Positions 29,055-37,838 of a stretch of DNA of 64,000 nucleotides are shown one piece after another. This stretch comes from JBDIVL01 sp039794405 (GTDB lineage: Bacteria; Planctomycetota; Brocadiia; Brocadiales; Brocadiaceae). The DNA lies in the NCBI GenBank assembly GCA_039794405.1, contig JBDIVL010000023.1, positions 1 to 64,000 of the forward strand, given 5' to 3'. Under the pieces are notes generated by a model. It ran no database searches. It was not told where the DNA came from and worked only from the letters and a program-made list of their open reading frames with translations. A program made the translations under genes and the position numbers. How positions within the stretch are numbered: the first letter of the stretch is position 1; the number at the start of each line of letters is the position of its first letter.

Positions 29055-29930
29055 TTGGAGTGGGAAAAATCTGCGTCATTGCTACTAGAAAAGGTACCTC
29101 CCTTTATACAGAAGACTGTCCGTGAAAAGGTGGAAAAACTTGCCCGTGAATGTGGGAAAACATCCGTAACAGAAGCGGAGGTTATCGCTGCCAGAGAAAA
29201 TTTTATGGGTAAACCAAACTTGCAGCATACCACTGCAAGGAAGCCCATAGATAATAAAAAACTCTCTATCCTTCAGAAATATACCAAATATTTTGACAAA
29301 GACGGAAATCCTCTGCTCTGCCAGATAAAAACATGTAAAGGCGCTGAGGTTAATTGTCCGTTTCTCATCATAGATTCCAAAATTCTGGCAGATAAATTAC
29401 AAGATCGGCTCGTAAAATCAAATTTTACGGAAAGATTGATGGATAAAATTGAAGGACAGATACTTCCCCATCATGCTATGAAATTAGCTGTATCAGGATG
29501 TCCAAACAGTTGCTCCATGCCTCAAATTAAGGATTTTGGAGTTCATGCAATAGAACCTGTTTATGTAGATACAGATTCTGAATGTGTCGGGTGCATGAAA
29601 TGTGTAGAAACCTGCCGGGAAGATGCTGTTACCGTAAAAGATAACCGGGTTTCTCTTGACAAGGAAAAATGCGTGCACTGTGGTCTTTGTGCAAGGGTAT
29701 GTCCTACTGGTTCAATAAAACCTGAAGAGAAAAAGTATCGGGTCATGATCGGAGGGAAAGTTGGACGTCATCCCAGGTTTGCCCTGGATTTATTACCGCA
29801 GGCGGATGAACCCGCGGCAATAAAAGCACTTGAAGTATGTGCAGACATCATCCTCTCAAGTAAAACAGAGCACCGGTTCAGAACCCTTATAGAACAACTA
29901 GGAATTGAGGAGATAAAAAAGAAAATATGA
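29055..29930 (+). CDS. Small sulfite/nitrite reductase-like siroheme Fe-S protein
   Basis: 291 residues, TTG start 7 nt after AAGGAG. Domain order: an N-terminal PCP_red-like helical domain (1-45, as at the end of light-independent protochlorophyllide reductase subunits); a half-size sulfite/nitrite reductase core with cysteines in CKGAEVNC and in SGCPNSCS, the likely siroheme-[4Fe-4S] ligands; then two [4Fe-4S] ferredoxin motifs (CVGCMKCVETC and CVHCGLCARVC). It resembles the short Dsr-like proteins of anaerobes rather than full-length enzymes. It overlaps ahbA by 4 nt (ATGA). The setting suggests a role in siroheme or heme metabolism, or a siroheme reductase made together with its cofactor pathway; the reaction is unknown. 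Confidence 0.75.
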   Translation: MEWEKSASLLLEKVPPFIQKTVREKVEKLARECGKTSVTEAEVIAARENFMGKPNLQHTTARKPIDNKKLSILQKYTKYFDKDGNPLLCQIKTCKGAEVNCPFLIIDSKILADKLQDRLVKSNFTERLMDKIEGQILPHHAMKLAVSGCPNSCSMPQIKDFGVHAIEPVYVDTDSECVGCMKCVETCREDAVTVKDNRVSLDKEKCVHCGLCARVCPTGSIKPEEKKYRVMIGGKVGRHPRFALDLLPQADEPAAIKALEVCADIILSSKTEHRFRTLIEQLGIEEIKKKI

Positions 29931-30394
29931 TACTCTGCGATACCGACAGAAAGATCCTGCACCGTTTACAATCAAACCTCCCTCTCGTATCGAGACCGTT
30001 TTTAGCGCTAAGCGAGGAACTTGGTATAGATGAGGATACTATTATTGAACGTGTCAAGTTCATGATTGAAAAGGGATATGTAAGGCGGCTTGCACCTATT
30101 ATTAATACGCAGGCTATGGGCAGGGAGGCAACGCTTGCTGCTATAAAGGTCCCCGAAGATCGCATAGAAGAGGTGAGTACCGTTATTAATGAATACAGTG
30201 GCGTATCTCACAATTACCTTCGAAAGGGTAAAAACACCAGTATTCCCTATAATATGTGGTTTACCATGTCTGCCAAGGATGATGAGGAACTCCATAGTAG
30301 ATTGAAAGAGATTGAAGACCGCACAGGACTTACCGTGCGAAGTTTGCCAACGGTAAAGAAATTTAAAATAGGTGTACGCTTTAAAATTTACTAA
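29927..30394 (+). CDS. ahbA: Siroheme decarboxylase subunit A (Lrp/AsnC-like)
   Basis: 155 residues. An N-terminal winged-helix domain (DTDRKILHRLQ, then EERVKFMIEKGYVRRLAPIIN-type residues) and an AsnC-like ferredoxin fold carrying the siroheme decarboxylase signature SHNYLR...YNMWFT. With AhbB it removes two acetate side-chain carboxyls of siroheme to give 12,18-didecarboxysiroheme, the first step of the alternative heme pathway (also feeding heme d1 in NirD/L/G/H forms). Start overlaps the upstream stop as ATGA. The A/B assignment follows the motif type and order. Confidence 0.85.
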   Translation: MILCDTDRKILHRLQSNLPLVSRPFLALSEELGIDEDTIIERVKFMIEKGYVRRLAPIINTQAMGREATLAAIKVPEDRIEEVSTVINEYSGVSHNYLRKGKNTSIPYNMWFTMSAKDDEELHSRLKEIEDRTGLTVRSLPTVKKFKIGVRFKIY

Positions 30395-30415
30395 AATAAT
30401 AATCTTATATAAATT

Positions 30416-30886
30416 ATGACAGGAAAAAAAGAAGATATTGACGTTAAACTTATCAAATACATTCAAGAAGGCTTACCCATCACGAAAACTCCCTATAAAG
30501 ATATAGGAGAGGCATTAGGAATGTCGGAAGATGAGGTAATACAAAAACTCAGAGAACTACTCAATGCCGGAAAGGTCCGGCGGCTGGCCGCCTCTATCGC
30601 CCATCGGAAAATTGGCATTAATGCCAATGCAATGTGCGTGTGGAGGGTACCGAAAGAACGGGTGGATGAGGTAGGCAAGATCATGGCAAGCTTCGAAGAG
30701 GTAACCCACTGCTATGAACGTCCCATCTATCCTGATTGGGAATACAATGTCTTTACTATGATCCATGGCTATACGGATGCTGAATGCGAGGCAGTAATTA
30801 AGGCTATCAGGGAAAAAACGGGATTAAATGACTACGTGATCCTTTATAGTGAGAAGGAATTTAAAAAGGTTGGGGTAAGGATATAG
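30416..30886 (+). CDS. ahbB: Siroheme decarboxylase subunit B (Lrp/AsnC-like)
   Basis: 156 residues, 21 nt after ahbA. Winged-helix N-terminus (DVKLIKYIQEG, LLNAGKVRRLAASIAHRKIG) and the B-type active-site signature THCYERPIYPDWEYNVFTMIHG, with the conserved His and the WEYN motif. Forms the heterodimeric decarboxylase with AhbA. ahbC and ahbD, the radical SAM enzymes finishing heme synthesis, are not in the window. No strong Shine-Dalgarno is seen, so translation may be coupled. Confidence 0.88.
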   Translation: MTGKKEDIDVKLIKYIQEGLPITKTPYKDIGEALGMSEDEVIQKLRELLNAGKVRRLAASIAHRKIGINANAMCVWRVPKERVDEVGKIMASFEEVTHCYERPIYPDWEYNVFTMIHGYTDAECEAVIKAIREKTGLNDYVILYSEKEFKKVGVRI

Positions 30887-30962
30887 GAAATACTTGGCAA
30901 AGCAATGCTTTAAACCAAGAAAAGAATTTGTAGCTACGATTTCAGAAATATATAGGATCGTG

Positions 30963-30987
30963 AGCAGTCAGCACAGAGCTGACTGCT
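30963..30987. terminator. Hairpin between convergent genes
   Basis: AGCAGTCAGC and GCTGACTGCT form an exact 10-bp stem with a 5-nt loop. It lies between the ends of ahbB (plus) and the PII gene (minus). A T-run is weak, so it may act as a bidirectional terminator or simply be a repeat remnant. Confidence 0.45.
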
Positions 30988-31055
30988 TATACAATCATTA
31001 TCTATAAAACTACCAAAGACGGACTCGCTTTGTTTAATCCACCCTCCAGAACTAT

Positions 31056-31394
31056 CTAAATAGCCTTGTCTCCCCTTTCCCCTGTTCTAATACGTATGGC
31101 ATTTTCGACAGGGTTAAGGAAGATTTTACCATCGCCTATGCTGCCGGTCTTAGCTTCCTTTACGATGCATTGAATGATCTTATCAACATCCTTATCCGGA
31201 ACCACCATTTCCATCTGGATTTTCTTTATAAAGTCAGTCTTATACGTTCTACCACGCCACTGCTCGGTAATACCCTTCTGCTGACCATGTCCCCTTACTT
31301 CGGTTACTGTCATACCAGGATATCCGATATCTAATAAAGCATCCTTTATTATAGAAAATCTATCTTCTCTTACGATCGCTACAATTTTCTTCAT
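31056..31394 (-). CDS. glnB: Nitrogen regulatory PII protein
   Basis: 112 residues, the typical PII length. Landmarks: MKKIVAIVRE, GMTVTEVRGHGQQKG, Tyr51 in the T-loop (WRGRTYK), and the C-terminal GDGKIFLNPVENAIRIRTGERG. Trimeric sensor of 2-oxoglutarate and ATP/ADP that binds enzymes or transporters of nitrogen metabolism. Tyr51 leaves open regulation by uridylylation. GAGGAG lies just before the start. No amtB or glnA is adjacent, so glnB versus glnK is not decided. Confidence 0.92.
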   Translation of the reverse strand: MKKIVAIVREDRFSIIKDALLDIGYPGMTVTEVRGHGQQKGITEQWRGRTYKTDFIKKIQMEMVVPDKDVDKIIQCIVKEAKTGSIGDGKIFLNPVENAIRIRTGERGDKAI

Positions 31395-31425
31395 ATTTTC
31401 TCCTCATAATTTTGAGTAACTGCTG

Positions 31426-32442
31426 TTATTCAAAATCTCCATCACTTAACCGGTATGGAGCACTGAGTCTCGGATAAGAAACTAATTTACCAGTGTAGAT
31501 AATTGTTCTTCCCACTCTTAAATCCATAACCTTTTCAAACTTTTTCCAATCAAGCAGGATTTCCACTTCCGCATTTTTATTATCATTTTTCTGGCTTATC
31601 CCAACCCGGTTCCAGTCTACTCGCCCCATCCCTTTATAAGATACAACTCCACGCCATCGAACGTATTTCCCTTTATATTTTTCCCATAATTTACTCTTTT
31701 CAGAATACGTAAGGATACTCTTTTTACTAAATTGTCTATCCAGCTCTTCAAAAGAAATTTCTATGAAGTTTTTGAATTTCTCATCTGCAGGCTTTGTAAG
31801 TTCTCCAGGTACTGATATCTCTTTATCGGGTGGACAATGCTGCACCATTTGTGTTTTATCAGGAAAGGTAGAAACGTTTTCAGACATTGGTGACTTAATT
31901 CTTATATCCTGCTTTGCCCGATAAGCCAGAAGAGGCACGATTTCCCCTTCAGCAAATAACCGATAGAATATATTCTTATAATCGTGAATGCTGTTCACGT
32001 CATGGGAAAATATTACATCGTTGTGAATGTTTCTCTTTTTGTATGCCAACCAGTTGTATGCACCCGTTATTGATACCCTATTATCCAATATGAAAAAATC
32101 CCGTACAAGATCGCCCTCACGCTGTGCTTTTAGAACTCTCACATCAAATCCTTTCTGGATTAATGCTTCTGATAAAGGGGCCATCATATCGCCGGCACCG
32201 GATTCTAAGACCACAGCACGGATCTTAACCCCCCTGGCTTTTGCGATTTCCAAATCCTTATCAATATCTATTGCAGCAAAATCATGAATACACATATCTA
32301 CGGAGCAGCGCGCGTATTCAATTCCCTCTTTTAACCGTTCTTCTATTGCACCTTGAGGGATATAATAAAGGTTATTTGCCGCATACGAGGATTCAGGAAG
32401 GCACCAGAGTATTATAATGATCAGGAATCTTTTATTATACAC
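31426..32442 (-). CDS. Secreted PLD-like protein with degenerate catalytic motif
   Basis: 338 residues from a GTG with AAGGA 7 nt upstream; signal peptide (FLIIIILWCLPESSYA). The central part has the phospholipase D nuclease-like fold: AKARGVKIRAVVLES, and FFILDNRVSITGAYNW, which corresponds to the HKD region. The HxK of that motif is replaced (LVRDFFILD), so phosphodiesterase activity is doubtful. The last 110 residues (YKGKYVRWRGVV, RVGRTIIYTGKL) look like an OB-fold. It overlaps nnrD by 22 nt. Function unknown. Confidence 0.65.
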   Translation of the reverse strand: MYNKRFLIIIILWCLPESSYAANNLYYIPQGAIEERLKEGIEYARCSVDMCIHDFAAIDIDKDLEIAKARGVKIRAVVLESGAGDMMAPLSEALIQKGFDVRVLKAQREGDLVRDFFILDNRVSITGAYNWLAYKKRNIHNDVIFSHDVNSIHDYKNIFYRLFAEGEIVPLLAYRAKQDIRIKSPMSENVSTFPDKTQMVQHCPPDKEISVPGELTKPADEKFKNFIEISFEELDRQFSKKSILTYSEKSKLWEKYKGKYVRWRGVVSYKGMGRVDWNRVGISQKNDNKNAEVEILLDWKKFEKVMDLRVGRTIIYTGKLVSYPRLSAPYRLSDGDFE

Positions 32443-33308
32443 ATGTTTTCCTTATAAGCTAAGAATGCCTTAGGCAAATTATTGAGAATATCAGTAGCAA
32501 TTAAAGAAATTTCACCTGTCTCCTGTGCTGCAACATCACCTGCCGAGCCGTGCAAATACACGCCTAACTGTGCTGCATCGAAAGGTAAGTAACCCTGTCC
32601 TAAAAGGGCAGCAACCATGCCTGTCAATACATCTCCCGCACCGGCAGTGGCCATTCCCGGGTTACCAGTTTTATTAATATAAAACTTCTCCCCATTCATA
32701 ACAATGGTTTTGTGCCCCTTTAATATCAAGGTCACGTTCTTTTTCCCTTTCATGAACACCCTGCATATTTCTAAACGGTTTGATTGAACCTCTTCTGTTG
32801 ATGCCCCGACGAGCCGGGCCATTTCTCCGGGATGCGGCGTCAGGATGATGTGTTTTTTTACCTGGTCTAATATCCTGGGATTGTCTGCCAAAGCATTAAT
32901 ACCATCAGCATCCAGGACAATAGAACAGTCCAGGGACGGTAATAACCACAGTATTAATTTTTTTGTCTCCGGATACTGGGAAAGTCCGGGGCCGATGGCT
33001 ATAACATCAAACCGTTGTGAGAAATCGAAAATATCCTGGCGTCCTAATTCTGATAAAGTTTTCAGATGCGTTTCCGGCAGAGGATGAGTCATGACGCAGG
33101 GCATTTGAGAAGCCACGATTCCATGAAGACTTTCAGGAATACCCAAAATAACAAGTCCGGCACCAGCACGGAGGGCTGCAGAGCTGCAAAGGTATGCAGC
33201 ACCGGTCATACCACTCGAGCCTGCCAGCACAAATATACGTCCATAGTCCCCTTTATGTGTATCAGGCTCTCGGGAGAAAATCTTCGGCGTATCTTTAACC
33301 TCATACAT
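32421..33308 (-). CDS. nnrD: ADP/ATP-dependent NAD(P)HX dehydratase
   Basis: 295 residues, only the kinase-like (YjeF C-terminal) domain, without the NnrE epimerase half. Repairs hydrated NAD(P)H. Motifs: GRIFVLAGSSGMTGAAYL, AIGPGLSQ, VLDADGINAL, LTPHPGEMARL, LKGHKT and NPGMATAGAGDVLTGM, the last being the nucleotide-binding Gly-rich segment with the catalytic Asp. The stand-alone form suggests that the epimerase is encoded elsewhere. It lies 80 nt downstream of larB. Confidence 0.92.
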   Translation of the reverse strand: MYEVKDTPKIFSREPDTHKGDYGRIFVLAGSSGMTGAAYLCSSAALRAGAGLVILGIPESLHGIVASQMPCVMTHPLPETHLKTLSELGRQDIFDFSQRFDVIAIGPGLSQYPETKKLILWLLPSLDCSIVLDADGINALADNPRILDQVKKHIILTPHPGEMARLVGASTEEVQSNRLEICRVFMKGKKNVTLILKGHKTIVMNGEKFYINKTGNPGMATAGAGDVLTGMVAALLGQGYLPFDAAQLGVYLHGSAGDVAAQETGEISLIATDILNNLPKAFLAYKENMCIIKDS

Positions 33309-33388
33309 AAATCACTGACTACCTCTCGATCAAGTTAATACTGATATCTGATACTTCATGCCAGCACAATGTATTTACTAATTCGTCT

Positions 33389-34141
33389 TTATTTCTTTGT
33401 TCGATTAATTAAGGAGGCTACATAAGCTGCTCCAAAACCGTTATCAATATTCACAACTGAAACACCAGAGGCACAACTGTTCAACATGGATAAAAGCGGC
33501 GCAACTCCATAAAAACTGGCCCCATAACCAATACTCGTAGGTACACCAATAACAGGGCAATCTACGAGTCCCCCCACAACACTAGCCAAGGCCCCTTCCA
33601 TTCCTGCCACAACGATAATTACGTTTGCTTTTAACAGTTCTCCGTGGTTTTTCATTAACCGGTGGATGCCTGCTACACCAACATCGTACAATACCTTGAC
33701 ATTATTACCCATAATTTCTGCCGTTACTCTCGCTTCCTCAGCTACAGGAATATCAGAAGTGCCCGCTGTTATAATTAAAATAAGTCCCTTTTGAGGTTTT
33801 CTGCGCGTCTTTCGAATAGTAATGGCCCTTGCCTGTTCATGATAAACAGCCTCCGAAAACTTCCGGGAAACAGCTTCATAGATTTCCATAGTAGCACGGG
33901 TTGCGAGCATATCGTTTCCGCCTGCAATGATATGTTCAACGATTTTTACCACCTGATCTCTGGTCTTGCCCAGACAAAAGATTACCTCCGGAAAGCCACA
34001 ACGAATTTTGCGATGACTGTCTACTTTCGCAAAACCGATGTCTTTATAAGGTAATTCCTTGATCTTATCAAGGACATCATGTATTGGCACCTTTCCGGTC
34101 TTATAACTTTCTAATAATTGTTTGATTACATCAATATCCAT
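33389..34141 (-). CDS. larB: LarB, P2CMN synthase (nickel-pincer cofactor biosynthesis)
   Basis: 250 residues with the LarB pattern: AKVDSHRKIRCGFPEVIFCLGKT, then a PurE-like core with TAGTSDIPVAEEA, VVAGMEGALASVVGGLV, GVPTSIGYGAS and NIDNGFGAAY. LarB carboxylates and hydrolyses nicotinic acid adenine dinucleotide, the first step toward the Ni-pincer nucleotide of lactate racemase-type enzymes. larC and larE are not nearby, so the target enzyme is not known. The Cys in the CGFPE segment fits the catalytic Cys known in the family. Confidence 0.88.
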   Translation of the reverse strand: MDIDVIKQLLESYKTGKVPIHDVLDKIKELPYKDIGFAKVDSHRKIRCGFPEVIFCLGKTRDQVVKIVEHIIAGGNDMLATRATMEIYEAVSRKFSEAVYHEQARAITIRKTRRKPQKGLILIITAGTSDIPVAEEARVTAEIMGNNVKVLYDVGVAGIHRLMKNHGELLKANVIIVVAGMEGALASVVGGLVDCPVIGVPTSIGYGASFYGVAPLLSMLNSCASGVSVVNIDNGFGAAYVASLINRTKK

Positions 34142-34237
34142 ATCTTTTACACTTCATTGTTATTCGATTGTACATGAGATCAATTTTAACAAGGATATTA
34201 AAATACTGCTATATCTAAAAGGATTCGTTATAATTTT

Positions 34238-35245
34238 TTATGGAATAGCTTCGATATCAAGCTGTGCAATATCTCCCTCTAAATACTTCTTATAGGCTAG
34301 TCCTGCTACCATAGCAGCATTATCCGTACACAGCTTGGGAGAAGGAAAATATATCGGGATATTTATCTCCTCTGATCTATCCTTCATTCTTTGCCGCAGG
34401 CTGGAATTTGCTGCCACACCACCGCCTATAAGTATTCCGCGGGTATTATATACCTTAGATGCAAGGATGGTCTTATCTACCAAGACATCGACCACTGCCT
34501 CCTGAAAACTTGCGGCAATATCCGCTACCTTTTGATCAGAGGGTGTTTCTGACTTAGACATCTTTGAATCTTGCCCGCGATAGTAATATAACACCGCAGT
34601 TTTCAGTCCGCTAAAACTAAAATCAAGCGATCCCCTTTCAAGATATGATCTTGGGAATGCTACCGCATTCCGGTTGCCTTGCCGTGCGAGTTTGTCAATA
34701 ATCGGGCCTCCAGGATAACCCAGACCTAATATTTTTGAAACCTTGTCAAATGCTTCACCTGCCGCATCATCAATTGTTCCTCCCAGCAGAAGATGTTTCG
34801 TTTCACTTTCTGACAGGAAAAGGGCAGTGTGTCCACCGGAGACAACGAGGCTCACTACAGGATACGGTATATCCTCGCTTTCGAGATTATTTGCATAGAT
34901 ATGAGCATGGAGATGATTTACCGTTATGAGTGGTATATCCAGCACCATGCATAGAGTCTTGGCTGCCGTCATACCAATGAGCAGGGCACCAATGAGGCCA
35001 GGTGTATTTACAACTGCAATCGCGTCTATTTCAGCAAGCTGTATCTTTGCATCAATAAGGGCATTATCAACAACGCTAATGATAGATTCTAAGTGTGCCC
35101 GACAGGCAATTTCAGGAACAACACCTCCGAACTGCCTATGTAACACCTCCTGGGAGAGAATAATATTTGATACGATTTCTCTTCCATCTTTTACAACGGC
35201 GGCAGACGTCTCATCGCATGATGTTTCAATACCTAAGATAAACAT
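34238..35245 (-). CDS. tsaD: tRNA N6-adenosine threonylcarbamoyltransferase
   Basis: 335 residues, usual length. Transfers threonylcarbamoyl to A37 of ANN-decoding tRNAs with TsaB and TsaE. Motifs: FILGIETSCDETSAAVV at the ASKHA phosphate site, HLHAH metal ligands, VSGGHTAL, DDAAGEAFDKV, GVAANSSLR and DNAAMVAGLAY. It has no Shine-Dalgarno, and its ATG lies a few bases after the T-run of a terminator that follows ctpA, so expression could depend on read-through or on a very short leader. Confidence 0.96.
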   Translation of the reverse strand: MFILGIETSCDETSAAVVKDGREIVSNIILSQEVLHRQFGGVVPEIACRAHLESIISVVDNALIDAKIQLAEIDAIAVVNTPGLIGALLIGMTAAKTLCMVLDIPLITVNHLHAHIYANNLESEDIPYPVVSLVVSGGHTALFLSESETKHLLLGGTIDDAAGEAFDKVSKILGLGYPGGPIIDKLARQGNRNAVAFPRSYLERGSLDFSFSGLKTAVLYYYRGQDSKMSKSETPSDQKVADIAASFQEAVVDVLVDKTILASKVYNTRGILIGGGVAANSSLRQRMKDRSEEINIPIYFPSPKLCTDNAAMVAGLAYKKYLEGDIAQLDIEAIP

Positions 35246-35250
35246 CCCAT

Positions 35251-35275
35251 AAAAAAGGCAGGAAATATTCCTGCC
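35251..35275 (-). terminator. Rho-independent terminator after ctpA
   Basis: On the minus strand GGCAGGAA, a 3-nt loop, TTCCTGCC, then TTTTTT. It is placed between the ctpA stop (35315) and the tsaD start (35245), nearly touching the latter. Confidence 0.85.
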
Positions 35276-35314
35276 CTGGTAAAATTACTTACGAGTAAAT
35301 ACTATTTTCAGTTT

Positions 35315-36649
35315 TTAGGGAATCTTTGCACGTTTTGTATAAACTTCTATACCCCTTAGTATATCTATAGCCCTTTCGAGCTGAATATCTATATATGCGA
35401 GCTTTTCTTTTTCGGCAGGTATCCCATTCAACACCGCATCCTTTTCCTCAGTCTCACTTTTTCTCACGTCAATATTTGCTATCGATAAGTGCTCATGCAA
35501 AGCCTTTGTTTCTGAAAAACTCAATGAGACTTTTATATGCGGATCAATTCCTTTTTCATGAATGCAAACCCCCGATGGTGTATAATATCGGGCAGTAGTC
35601 AATTTCAAGGCAGATTCTCCATCTTCTACAGGAATTAAACTTTGAACAGACCCTTTACCAAATGTTTTGATACCTAATAATAAACCACGTCTGTGATCTT
35701 TGATTGCACCCGCAACAATTTCTGATGCACTTGCACTTCCGTTATTCACCAATACTATAAGCGGAAAATTGGAATACGTTCCCTGTTTTTTGGCCTTGTA
35801 TATGAAGTTTTGCGTCTTGTCCCTTCCTCTGGTAGAGACAATTACCCCCCTCTCCAGAAATCTGTCAGCCATTTCGACAGCGGCACTTAGCAGTCCACCT
35901 GGATTGAATCTTAGGTCCAACACCAACCCTTTCATATCCTTTTTCAGTAAATCTTCAATTGCTTCATCCATGTCCTTCACAGTATTTTCCTGAAAATTGG
36001 ACACTGCGAGATAACCAATTTTATAGTCGCTATCCACTATTCTGGCGCCCCGGATGCTTCTTACATGAATCTTTGCACGTTCGATAGTAATATCTACAGG
36101 AATTGTATTGCCCTCATGGACAACGGTCAGGGTAATCTTTGTTCCCAACTTACCCCGAAGCTTTTTTATTGCATCCCGGATGGTCATATTTTCCGTAGAT
36201 TCACCATCAATCTTAATAATCCGATCTCCTACCAATATTCCTGCTTTAAATGCAGGTGAGTCAACAAGTGGAGTTATCACGGTCAAGAGGCCATCCTTTA
36301 TAATCACTTCGATCCCCAATCCCTCGAATTCACCTTCCGTTTCAATTTTAAGTTCTTCTAATTCTTCCTGGCCGAAGTATTGGCTAAAAGGGTCAAGGCC
36401 TGAAAGCATACCGCGATACGCATTGGTAAGGACTGTGTTCAGTCCTACTTCATCGACGTATTTCTCCTGCAGTACCTTTACAACTTTAATAAACTCTTCA
36501 AACTCCTCATAAATACTCTTTTTGTCCCTATGGATACTCTCTTTAATTTCAACCTGAGGCTCTTCTGGAGGTTTTTCCTGCCCGAATGAAGGTGTATTTA
36601 TTGATATGAGGGTTGTAAGTAATAAAAAAATATACAATCTTTTTTTCAT
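35315..36649 (-). CDS. ctpA: C-terminal processing protease (S41, CtpA/Prc type)
   Basis: 444 residues. Signal peptide (LYIFLLLTTLISINTPSFG); a cap region; PDZ domain (GIEVIIKDGLLTVITPLVDSPAFKAGI); then the S41 fold with LRFNPGGLL, catalytic Ser in NNGSASASEIVAGA and catalytic Lys in GIKTFGKGSVQ. It degrades or trims exported proteins at their C-termini. It overlaps the upstream transketolase gene by 4 nt, so it is co-transcribed. A terminator follows. Confidence 0.94.
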   Translation of the reverse strand: MKKRLYIFLLLTTLISINTPSFGQEKPPEEPQVEIKESIHRDKKSIYEEFEEFIKVVKVLQEKYVDEVGLNTVLTNAYRGMLSGLDPFSQYFGQEELEELKIETEGEFEGLGIEVIIKDGLLTVITPLVDSPAFKAGILVGDRIIKIDGESTENMTIRDAIKKLRGKLGTKITLTVVHEGNTIPVDITIERAKIHVRSIRGARIVDSDYKIGYLAVSNFQENTVKDMDEAIEDLLKKDMKGLVLDLRFNPGGLLSAAVEMADRFLERGVIVSTRGRDKTQNFIYKAKKQGTYSNFPLIVLVNNGSASASEIVAGAIKDHRRGLLLGIKTFGKGSVQSLIPVEDGESALKLTTARYYTPSGVCIHEKGIDPHIKVSLSFSETKALHEHLSIANIDVRKSETEEKDAVLNGIPAEKEKLAYIDIQLERAIDILRGIEVYTKRAKIP

Positions 36650-37590
36650 CTTTTCTTGCGTTCAACAGCACGTCTTGCCGCTAAAACAATATCTTCTGGC
36701 GTGAGGTGATATTCCTTAAAGAGGATGTCTGGTTCTCCCGACTGACCAAAGCGGTTATCAATACCAATCATCTCAATAGGTACAGGGCAGGTTCTGGCTA
36801 ATAAAGATGCGATGGTGCTTCCCAGGCCACCTTCCAGCACATGCTGTTCTGCAGTTACCACGGCTTTGACTTGCTTTACAACACCTACAACAGTTTCCCG
36901 ATCCACGGGTTTTATAGTATGCATATTGATTACCGTTGATTCTATTCCTTCCTTTGATAATATACCAGCAGCGATAAGTGAGTTAGCAACTAATGCCCCG
37001 CAGGCAATAATCGCTACATCCCCTCCGCTTCTGAGGATGTTCGCCTTCCCAATGGCAAAAGGGTCTTCCTGCTTTGTAATTACGGGTATTGCAGCCCTGC
37101 CCAGTCTAATATATACCGGACCCTTATAGTCAACTGCCGCAAAGATCGATTTTCTCGTCTCAACTGCATCACACGGTTCAATAACCGTCATAGTCGGAAT
37201 TGTCTGCATCAGGGAAATATCTTCTATACACTGGTGTGATGCCCCATCTGGCCCAACTGATACACCGCTGTGCGTAGCAACAATTTTTACATTTAATCCA
37301 CTATAACAAATGGTATTTCTAATCTGTTCCCATGTCCGGCCTGTAGCAAAGATACTGAAACTGCTTACAAAGGCTATTTTGCCGCAGGTTGCCAGCCCTG
37401 CAGCCGTATTCATCATATTAGCCTCGGCAACTCCCATATTAAAAAATCTATCAGGAAACTTCTTGCCAAACTTGGCTGTGGTTGTAGATTTGGAAAGATC
37501 GGCATCTAATACTACGATATCTTTGTTTTTTTCTCCTAACGTTACGAGTGCGTCACCATATGCCTGACGCGTAGCAATCATTTCAGCCAT
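36646..37590 (-). CDS. Transketolase, C-terminal section
   Basis: 314 residues covering the pyrimidine-binding and C-terminal domains: ATRQAYGDALVTLG, DADLSKST, the conserved Glu in NMGVAEANMMNTAAGLA, and HSGVSVGPDGASHQ. With the separate N-terminal section it forms a split transketolase, moving two-carbon units in the pentose phosphate pathway. The two halves are 248 bp apart and on one strand. Start and stop follow ctpA by a 4-nt overlap. Confidence 0.94.
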   Translation of the reverse strand: MAEMIATRQAYGDALVTLGEKNKDIVVLDADLSKSTTTAKFGKKFPDRFFNMGVAEANMMNTAAGLATCGKIAFVSSFSIFATGRTWEQIRNTICYSGLNVKIVATHSGVSVGPDGASHQCIEDISLMQTIPTMTVIEPCDAVETRKSIFAAVDYKGPVYIRLGRAAIPVITKQEDPFAIGKANILRSGGDVAIIACGALVANSLIAAGILSKEGIESTVINMHTIKPVDRETVVGVVKQVKAVVTAEQHVLEGGLGSTIASLLARTCPVPIEMIGIDNRFGQSGEPDILFKEYHLTPEDIVLAARRAVERKKR

Positions 37591-37838
37591 TTTTATACTT
37601 TTTCACCGTTTATAATATTCACCACAGGGCACATGCAGCTTACCCCTACAATTATCTCTAATATCTTGTAACTGACCCGAATGATCCAGAAGAAATAAAA
37701 TCCGAAGCACCGTTTTCCCGGCACGGGCCATGGACATAAATTTCCCGCTTCAATCCTCTAACCTCTGGTTCCTTATAAACTTCCTTTCTCTGCATTCCGG
37801 CAACCTCTCCATAGTATAGTATAGTCGATCATCCCTGG

